This document shows, one piece after another, positions 1-5,051 of a DNA stretch of 5,051 nt. The translations under genes were made by a program, and so were the position numbers. The notes below the pieces were generated by a model. That model made no database searches. It worked only from the letters and a program-made list of their open reading frames with translations, and was not told where the DNA came from. The stretch lies in assembly GCA_021443065.1 (NCBI GenBank), contig JABUUR010000040.1:1-5051 (forward strand). The letters run 5' to 3'. This DNA is from Fibrobacter sp. (GTDB lineage Bacteria > Fibrobacterota > Fibrobacteria > Fibrobacterales > Fibrobacteraceae). The number at the start of each line of letters is the position of its first letter. Position 1 is the stretch's first letter.

Positions 1-81
1 TTGGCGCCCCCTGGGCGCATTTAGGGGCGGCTCGGTCATGGCTGCCCGTGCAAGCACGGAAGCCGCACCTCGTTTGCTAAA
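1..81. repeat. 81-base tandem repeat, copy 1 (GC-rich, two hairpins)
   Basis: This is the first of two head-to-tail copies of an 81-base unit. Bases 1-66 match 82-147 at 64 of 66 positions; the differences are at 11/92 and 60/141. The unit contains a perfect 6-bp hairpin, GCGCCC with GGGCGC around a CCT loop (4-18), and a second longer hairpin at 40-64. In this copy the second stem carries a G-A mismatch (44 with 60), which copy 2 does not have. The unit ends in TTTGCTAAA (73-81). The window starts exactly where the unit starts, so the array may continue upstream. The structure resembles REP-like intergenic elements, but I cannot name the family. No gene is evident in this stretch. Confidence 0.9.
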
Positions 82-167
82 TTGGCGCCCCTTGGGCGCA
101 TTTAGGGGCGGCTCGGTCATGGCTGCCCGTGCAAGCACGGCAGCCGCGACTCTCGCCTTTTGCTAAA
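82..167. repeat. 81-base tandem repeat, copy 2, abutting the ABC-F promoter
   Basis: This is the second copy of the unit, with a few extra bases in its tail (148-161 is longer than the matching part of copy 1). Hairpin A is GCGCCC/GGGCGC with a CTT loop at 85-99. Hairpin B spans 121-145: GGCTGC pairs with GCAGCC, one C is bulged at 127, then CGTG pairs with CACG around a CAAG loop. Competing pairings are visible: CGCCCC (86-91) with GGGGCG (105-110), and GCGGCT (108-113) with AGCCGC (142-147). The unit again ends in TTTGCTAAA, and here that sequence is part of the putative promoter of the downstream gene. Neither hairpin is followed by a T run, so neither looks like a standard intrinsic terminator. 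Confidence 0.9.
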
Positions 168-171
168 TTTG
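161..171 (+). promoter_or_regulatory. Putative promoter core (extended -10, TAnnTTTG-like)
   Basis: The bases TGCTAAATTTG can be read as an extended -10 element (TG, one base, then TAAATT, 4 of 6 matches to TATAAT) or as a match to TAnnTTTG, the -7 element known in Bacteroidetes. I see no convincing -35 or -33 element upstream; that region is the GC-rich hairpin of the repeat. Normal spacing would put the transcription start at about 175-178, on top of the GTG at 177. This is an inference from motif and position only. Confidence 0.5.
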
Positions 172-176
172 CCCCC

Positions 177-2084
177 GTGATTCAAGTACAGAATGTTTCA
201 AAGTCTTTCGGCATGCAGGTCCTTCTGGACCAGGCTAGCTTTATGGTAGGGGCGCACGAGCGCGTAGGGCTCGTAGGTCGCAACGGCTGTGGCAAGTCCA
301 CACTGTTCAAGATGATTCTTGGACAGGAATGCCTGGACGGTGGAGTCATCGACATCCCGAAAAAATACACCATAGGCTATCTGCAGCAGCACATCAACTT
401 TACCCACGCCACAGTCCACGAAGAAGCCTGCAGCGTACTGAAGCCAAATGAAGACGGCTGGCTCGAAGAACACAAGGTGGAGGCAATCCTTTTCGGCCTG
501 GGGTTTGACGAAGAATCCATGCACAAGGATCCCATGCTCCTTTCCGGCGGATTCCAGATCCGCCTGAACTTGGCAAAGGTGCTGGCCGCAGAACCCGACA
601 TGCTTTTGCTGGACGAACCCACCAACTACCTGGACATCGTGTCCATGCGTTGGCTCAGCCGTTTCCTTCGCAACTGGAAAGGGGAAGTACTTCTCATTAC
701 CCATGACCATCATTTCATGGATGAGGTCTGCACCCACACGGTGGGAATCCACCGTCATAAAATCCGCAAGGTCAAGGGCACCGTAGAAAAACTCCGGGAA
801 ACCATTGCCGAAGAAGAAGAAGTGGCCATGCGCACCCAGGAAAACGAAGCCAAGAAAAAGGCCCAGCTGGAACAGGTCATCGAGCGATTCCGTTACAAGG
901 CCGCCAAGGCAGCCATGGTGCAGTCCAAGATCAAGGCTGCCGAAAAGTTGGCCACAGGCACACGCCTCAGCCACGAACGCAACCTGGAATTCAGTTTTAC
1001 AGAAGCCCCCTTCCCCGGCAAGAGAATGCTCCAGGTTCACAATTTGGCATTTAAATACGGAGACGGCCCTGAACTTTTCAGCGACCTGGAATTCGAGGTT
1101 TTCAAGGGCGACCGCATCGCAATCATCGGCCCCAACGGCCGCGGTAAAACAACTCTGCTGAACCTGATCGCCAAGGAGCTTTCCCCAACCACGGGCGAAA
1201 TCTGCCACAACCCCAATCTGCAAATCAATTACTTCGGCCAGACCAATATCAACCGCCTAAATCTGGAAAACAACGTCGAAGAAGAAATCGCCAGCGCCAT
1301 CGCGGAGGTGTCCCAAAAGAGCCGCGCCCGTGGGCTTGCAGGCCTCATGATGTTCAGCGGCGACAACGCACTGAAAAAGATCAAGGTCCTGTCCGGTGGA
1401 GAACGGAGCCGCGTGCTGTTGGGCAAGATTCTTGCAAGCCAGTGCAACATGCTATTGTTGGACGAACCCACAAACCATCTGGACATGGAATCCATCGAGA
1501 GCCTCATCGATGCGTTGGAAGACTACGAAGGCACCGCCATGGTGGTGACCCACGACGAAGAACTGCTCCACGCCTTTGCCAACCGCCTGGTGGTTTTCGA
1601 CGGAGGCAAGTGCCGGATATTCGAAGGCACCTACAAGGACTTCCTGGAAAAGGTGGGCTGGGCCGCCGAAAAGAAACCCGGCGGAATGGACTCGGAAAAC
1701 GCAAAACTTTCAAACATAGACGTCACCAAGGATGCCGCCACCCCAATGGGCTCTGCAAGCAATGGGTACTCCACGCAGAACGCCCCCTCCGCAAAAATGG
1801 ACCGCAAGGCCCGCGCCGACTACATTGCAGAACGTTCCAAGGTGATAAAGCCCCTGGAAAAGGCCATCGCAAAAATCGAAGAGGAAATCGCCAAGGCCGA
1901 AGACCGCTCCAGCCAACTGGAAGGCAAACTTGTAGCCGCCTCGGAATCCGGAGACGGTGCGGCAATCACCGCCGCCGCCAAGGACATGGACGACAACAAG
2001 AAGAAAATCGACGATCTTTACACCCAGTACGAAGTAAAGACCGCCGAGTTGGAAGCCGCCAAGGACAAGTACCCCCTGGACTAG
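177..2084 (+). CDS. ABC-F family ATP-binding protein (dual NBD, YheS/Uup-like)
   Basis: This is a soluble protein with two fused ABC ATPase domains and no membrane segment, about 635 residues. ABC-F proteins act at the ribosomal E site in translation rather than in transport. Numbering from GTG 177, domain 1 has Walker A GRNGCGKST (34-42), Q-loop LQQ (69-71), signature LSGGF (122-126), Walker B MLLLDEPTN (142-150, catalytic Glu 147) and switch His 176. The inter-domain linker (about 195-280) contains KAAKAAMVQSKIKA, typical of ABC-F linkers. Domain 2 has GPNGRGKTT (318-326), LSGGE (405-409), LLLDEPTNH (426-434) and His 459. A low-complexity stretch (about 495-540) leads to a charged coiled-coil tail (about 541-635), as in Uup/YheS types. 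The start at 177 is preferred because the protein then begins MIQVQNVSKSFG, a standard ABC-F opening. An in-frame GTG at 129 lies inside a repeat hairpin and would add 16 unrelated residues. No Shine-Dalgarno sequence is seen. All catalytic residues are intact. The exact subfamily is uncertain, and nothing points specifically to antibiotic resistance. Confidence 0.95.
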   Translation: MIQVQNVSKSFGMQVLLDQASFMVGAHERVGLVGRNGCGKSTLFKMILGQECLDGGVIDIPKKYTIGYLQQHINFTHATVHEEACSVLKPNEDGWLEEHKVEAILFGLGFDEESMHKDPMLLSGGFQIRLNLAKVLAAEPDMLLLDEPTNYLDIVSMRWLSRFLRNWKGEVLLITHDHHFMDEVCTHTVGIHRHKIRKVKGTVEKLRETIAEEEEVAMRTQENEAKKKAQLEQVIERFRYKAAKAAMVQSKIKAAEKLATGTRLSHERNLEFSFTEAPFPGKRMLQVHNLAFKYGDGPELFSDLEFEVFKGDRIAIIGPNGRGKTTLLNLIAKELSPTTGEICHNPNLQINYFGQTNINRLNLENNVEEEIASAIAEVSQKSRARGLAGLMMFSGDNALKKIKVLSGGERSRVLLGKILASQCNMLLLDEPTNHLDMESIESLIDALEDYEGTAMVVTHDEELLHAFANRLVVFDGGKCRIFEGTYKDFLEKVGWAAEKKPGGMDSENAKLSNIDVTKDAATPMGSASNGYSTQNAPSAKMDRKARADYIAERSKVIKPLEKAIAKIEEEIAKAEDRSSQLEGKLVAASESGDGAAITAAAKDMDDNKKKIDDLYTQYEVKTAELEAAKDKYPLD

Positions 2085-2093
2085 GCATCCATC

Positions 2094-5051
2094 CTATTTC
2101 TTTCGCTTGATTCCAACCCTGTAGGTGTCGTTGCTTTCGCCTGCGACACTCCTGCCGGAGCGGATTTTCACCTTGACTTTTGCAATGTAGACACCGGTCC
2201 CCACGATCCGCTTTTTATTGCTCAGACCGTTCCACAGGAAAAATACATTTCCAGGATTGTCGTAGCAGTTGGATTTTTCCGGGTCGTTGGCATTGTAGAA
2301 AACCGCGGAATCATTACAACGGACGGTGCCCTTCACATGGTTCACATAGCCGCCCAGATGGGTGAAGTAGTAATTCTCGTAGTCGATCCTGATGGAGGCC
2401 AACGCGGAATCCCTGTCGGCGGCGGAAGGCAGGTTCATCATGATTTCCGTGGCAAGTTCTCCGAGGTTGAAATTCAGCAATGCCCCGGGCCGCCCCAGTT
2501 CCTCTGCGATTTCCTTGACGTTCTTGTTTGCCGGTACAAGAACCGGCACAATGTCCTTTTTATAATCCCATGAATCGTCGTCGCCGATTTTTACGATCCC
2601 CGGGACCGTCACCTGGGTGCGCTGCTTTCCCGTTATACGGACCTTGGGGTTATTGAAGTGGGGGGCGTTACCGCTAAGGTCCTTGAATTCACCGGGGACA
2701 AGCCTGATGGAATCTCCAAGCACAGGCAGGGTGCCGTCGGCCCTTTTTCTAAAGTAAATCGTGTAGACAGTGCCCTTTGAGTTTGCTATGACAGAATTGA
2801 AAACCAATGAATCGGAAATATCCACGGAATCCCTGTAGACGGCGAAGGCGTTGGCGCCATCCGTAATCTTGCCCACCGTACCTTCGCTCAGGTTCACGGT
2901 AAGCATGCTGATGTCCTCGTTCTTGGGTTCAATGATTGCACTGAGAATCACAGGGCCCACATGATCTTCGATAGAGGCACTCATCCCCAGTTTTACCGAG
3001 TCGCCGGTATCCTCGTCCTGATAGGTGTAATGATACTTGATGGATCCCGTGTAGATTTCGTCGGTGGAGCCGGTGAACACGCTCTTCAGCAAATCTCCCC
3101 CGTCACGTATGATCAAAAGGGAATCGCTCACCACCAGCGGTTCAATGGAACTCTTTCCGAAATAGTCGTGGAAAATGGATTCGCCGAAACTCCAGGACAA
3201 GGAATCGGGCACGTTCTCGCCGAAAGGCTTGCTGAATGGAATCACGAGGCTGTCGGGAATGCCGTTCCCATCGACATCGAACATCTTGGCGTGAGAAACG
3301 AAGGGTACCGGCGGTTCCTTGAAATGGATGTTCTTCCATTCGATTTCGTTGCTTACGTAGTCGCTGCTGATCTTGAAGGAGCCGTTCTCCATGGCAGCTT
3401 CGCCCACCACATAGAAATAGGCGAATCCCGAGGAATCCGTAGTCACGGAATTTACAATCTGCCCATGGGCATCCAAAAAACTCAAGGAGTCCTTGGTCAC
3501 AAAATTCAAGGGCACGATGCAATCGGCACATACGGAGCCTACATACAAAACTGCAACCTTCAGGGGTACACCTTCCGGGTACGTCACGTGGGCCAGCAAG
3601 GTATCGTTCTTGGGGTCATCCCCCAGACGCTGGCCGCGCAGGTTCAAGCCCGTGGGGTCCAGGATCTTCAAGGAGTCCGTGGGATTAAACACGTCCACGA
3701 AGGCGATGTCCGGCTTGGGATATTCCGGCACCACGAAGGGAATCATCTGGTACTGAGTCTGGTCCGAGGCCAGATAGCAAATCAGCACATAGTTGCCGCT
3801 GGGTAAAGAACGGGAGCGAACGATGGCGCTTGTGTCTATGGAGAAGCCCGCCATATTCTCGTTGATGGTGATGCCGCCGTAATTCACGCCTGGGTCCAGA
3901 GAAACACCATCCTTGGGGAAGTTCCCGCCCACCAGCGTAAACACAGACTGGGCCGCCTTCTTTTCTACCTTGGAAACGCTGCTCACGTCGCAACTCAGGG
4001 ATTCGTCCACCAGAAGTTGCATTAGGTTGTACGAAATAATGCCGTCACTTGCGGGCACTTCCTCGGAGTAGTACGTCTTCTGGGTCTGCAAGTTGATGGA
4101 GGTGCGCATCTTGAAGTTGGAGCCCGTGGCGTTACGTTCCGAGAAGAATATATGGAACGGGTATTCCACACCTTCCTCAAGGCCCAGGGTGTCCAGGTCC
4201 ACGGCGCCTTCCACGGGGCTATGGCAGCCGCCGATGTCCACCACCAGGCGGTTGTTGATGAATACCCAGACGTCGTCGTCGCCGCGGAACTCGAAATACT
4301 GCCCCTTGATGTACTTGAACTGCGCGGAAATTTTCATGGAGAAGCTGTAGTTGTGCCTGCAACCGCTGACGTTCCAGTCGAACTTCGGATTTTTGACCTG
4401 CTTCGCGGAATCCAGGTATTCAAAATCGTCCAGCGGGTAGAATCCCGGATTGTCGGGGTCGTTACAGCCGTTGGGGGATTCCGTCACGTCCGCAAGCCAG
4501 AAACCCTCCGCATCCAGCTTCAGGTCGATGTCCCTGCAGGTGGCGTTTGTATATTCCTTTCCGTCGGGACCCGTGGCGATGACCTCGGGAACAAACCACT
4601 TGTCCACCTCGCGGCCGGCGGAGCACTGGTTCCAGGGGAACAGGGTGGAGTCCACCCGGACAGGAAGGCCGTCCTTGCCCAGGAACTCTTCCACCATTCC
4701 CAGCACATGGCCGCCGCAGGTCTTGTATTCCTCAGTGCCTTGGATTACCGAAGTGTAGGCGTTTCCATTGTAAATTCCGCCGAAGTCAATATCGATGGAA
4801 TCGGCGTAAGATTCACCGGCCCAGTCCAGGAGCATTGCAGAAATTTTCATGGTGGGGCAAATCCCGAGACGTTCGGGATAGACCTCGCTAAACCTCGGCG
4901 CGCTGGAGGACAGCGGGTAAGGGTAGAGCCACACCGTATCGTGGAGGGCCATCATGGAGTCCAGGGAAATGGCGGTGCCCATCCCGGCATCCTCGCCCAT
5001 GAGGCCTTCCAGGCTGTAGAACTCCGTACCGAAGGACTGCCTGAACTGTAC
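2094..5051 (-). CDS. Fibro-slime domain surface/secreted protein, 5' end outside window
   Basis: The gene reads right to left, ends in TAG at 2096-2094 and is open to the window edge, giving 985 visible residues. The true start and any signal peptide are missing. Residue numbers count from an in-frame Met at 5000; 17 more codons precede it, so that Met is probably not the start. About 50-305 is the fibro-slime region. Its core includes SGCRHNYSFSMKISAQF (212-228), GQYFEFRGDDDVWVFINN (233-250), RLVVDIGGCHSPVEG (251-265) and a closing FKMRTSINL. Ig-like beta-rich segments follow (about 340-560). Next comes a DxDxNGxxD calcium-type loop (Asp 575, Asp 577, Asn 579, Asp 583), then more beta-rich sequence opening DHVGPVILSA (about 679). 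The C-terminal module has FLWNGLSN (921-928) and GTGVYIAKVKVKI (934-946) and ends in basic RVGIKRKK, resembling FlgD-like or sorting-type tails. Cysteines cluster in the first 340 residues, with a CADC at 491-494, suggesting disulfides in an exported protein. In Fibrobacter such proteins are associated with the outer surface and cellulose adhesion; that role here, and the ligand, are inferred. No catalytic domain is visible. Confidence 0.9.
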   Translation of the reverse strand, partial: VQFRQSFGTEFYSLEGLMGEDAGMGTAISLDSMMALHDTVWLYPYPLSSSAPRFSEVYPERLGICPTMKISAMLLDWAGESYADSIDIDFGGIYNGNAYTSVIQGTEEYKTCGGHVLGMVEEFLGKDGLPVRVDSTLFPWNQCSAGREVDKWFVPEVIATGPDGKEYTNATCRDIDLKLDAEGFWLADVTESPNGCNDPDNPGFYPLDDFEYLDSAKQVKNPKFDWNVSGCRHNYSFSMKISAQFKYIKGQYFEFRGDDDVWVFINNRLVVDIGGCHSPVEGAVDLDTLGLEEGVEYPFHIFFSERNATGSNFKMRTSINLQTQKTYYSEEVPASDGIISYNLMQLLVDESLSCDVSSVSKVEKKAAQSVFTLVGGNFPKDGVSLDPGVNYGGITINENMAGFSIDTSAIVRSRSLPSGNYVLICYLASDQTQYQMIPFVVPEYPKPDIAFVDVFNPTDSLKILDPTGLNLRGQRLGDDPKNDTLLAHVTYPEGVPLKVAVLYVGSVCADCIVPLNFVTKDSLSFLDAHGQIVNSVTTDSSGFAYFYVVGEAAMENGSFKISSDYVSNEIEWKNIHFKEPPVPFVSHAKMFDVDGNGIPDSLVIPFSKPFGENVPDSLSWSFGESIFHDYFGKSSIEPLVVSDSLLIIRDGGDLLKSVFTGSTDEIYTGSIKYHYTYQDEDTGDSVKLGMSASIEDHVGPVILSAIIEPKNEDISMLTVNLSEGTVGKITDGANAFAVYRDSVDISDSLVFNSVIANSKGTVYTIYFRKRADGTLPVLGDSIRLVPGEFKDLSGNAPHFNNPKVRITGKQRTQVTVPGIVKIGDDDSWDYKKDIVPVLVPANKNVKEIAEELGRPGALLNFNLGELATEIMMNLPSAADRDSALASIRIDYENYYFTHLGGYVNHVKGTVRCNDSAVFYNANDPEKSNCYDNPGNVFFLWNGLSNKKRIVGTGVYIAKVKVKIRSGRSVAGESNDTYRVGIKRKK

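Noticed and set aside
4..64. Repeat hairpins as rho-independent terminators of an upstream gene
   Set aside because: The stems are GC-rich, but none is followed by a run of T on the forward strand. The tandem duplication fits a repeat element better.
129..176. Upstream GTG (129) as the start of the ABC-F protein
   Set aside because: It falls inside hairpin B of the repeat, before the promoter-like motif. It would add 16 residues translated from repeat DNA that do not look like an ABC-F N-terminus.
198..1223. Reverse-strand open frame of 341 codons inside the ABC-F gene
   Set aside because: It lies entirely antisense to a gene with complete Walker, signature and switch motifs. Its translation shows no recognisable domain, and long antisense frames are expected with this GC-rich third-position codon use.
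2125..2149. GTGTCG...CGACAC inverted repeat near the convergent gene ends, as a possible terminator
   Set aside because: The loop is 13 bases, there is no T run on either side, and the sequence lies inside the fibro-slime coding region, so it is probably chance.
2961..3806. Forward-strand open frame of 281 codons inside the fibro-slime gene
   Set aside because: It is antisense to a continuous well-supported coding frame, with no recognisable domain and no convincing start signal.
4998..5000. ATG at 5000 as the true start of the fibro-slime gene
   Set aside because: The frame continues for 17 more codons to the window edge with protein-like sequence. No signal peptide follows this Met, although an exported protein should have one.

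Overview
The window most likely comes from a Fibrobacter-type bacterium. The main evidence is the long reverse-strand gene, which encodes a secreted multidomain protein with a clear fibro-slime domain, a family greatly expanded in cellulolytic Fibrobacter. The taxonomic call is an inference from protein family and style; no rRNA or other marker gene is present.

Layout: positions 1-167 hold two tandem copies of an 81-base, GC-rich repeat (64 of the first 66 bases identical). Each copy can fold into two hairpins and ends in a TTTGCTAAA edge. The window begins exactly at a unit boundary, so more copies may lie upstream. At 161-171, on the edge of the second copy, is a promoter-like TGCTAAATTTG. 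Only five bases further on is the probable GTG start (177) of an ABC-F family ATPase running to 2084, so its mRNA may be leaderless or nearly so. After a 9-base gap, the stop codon of a convergent gene (2094) ends a large fibro-slime protein. That gene stays open to the right-hand edge (5051), so its start and signal peptide are outside the window.

The two genes are functionally unrelated: one is a cytoplasmic, ribosome-associated type of ATPase, the other a probable surface or secreted adhesion-type protein. They do not form an operon. I saw no RNA gene, CRISPR array, insertion sequence or defence system. The most unusual part is the repeat array and its junction with the ABC-F promoter; the rest reads as ordinary chromosome.
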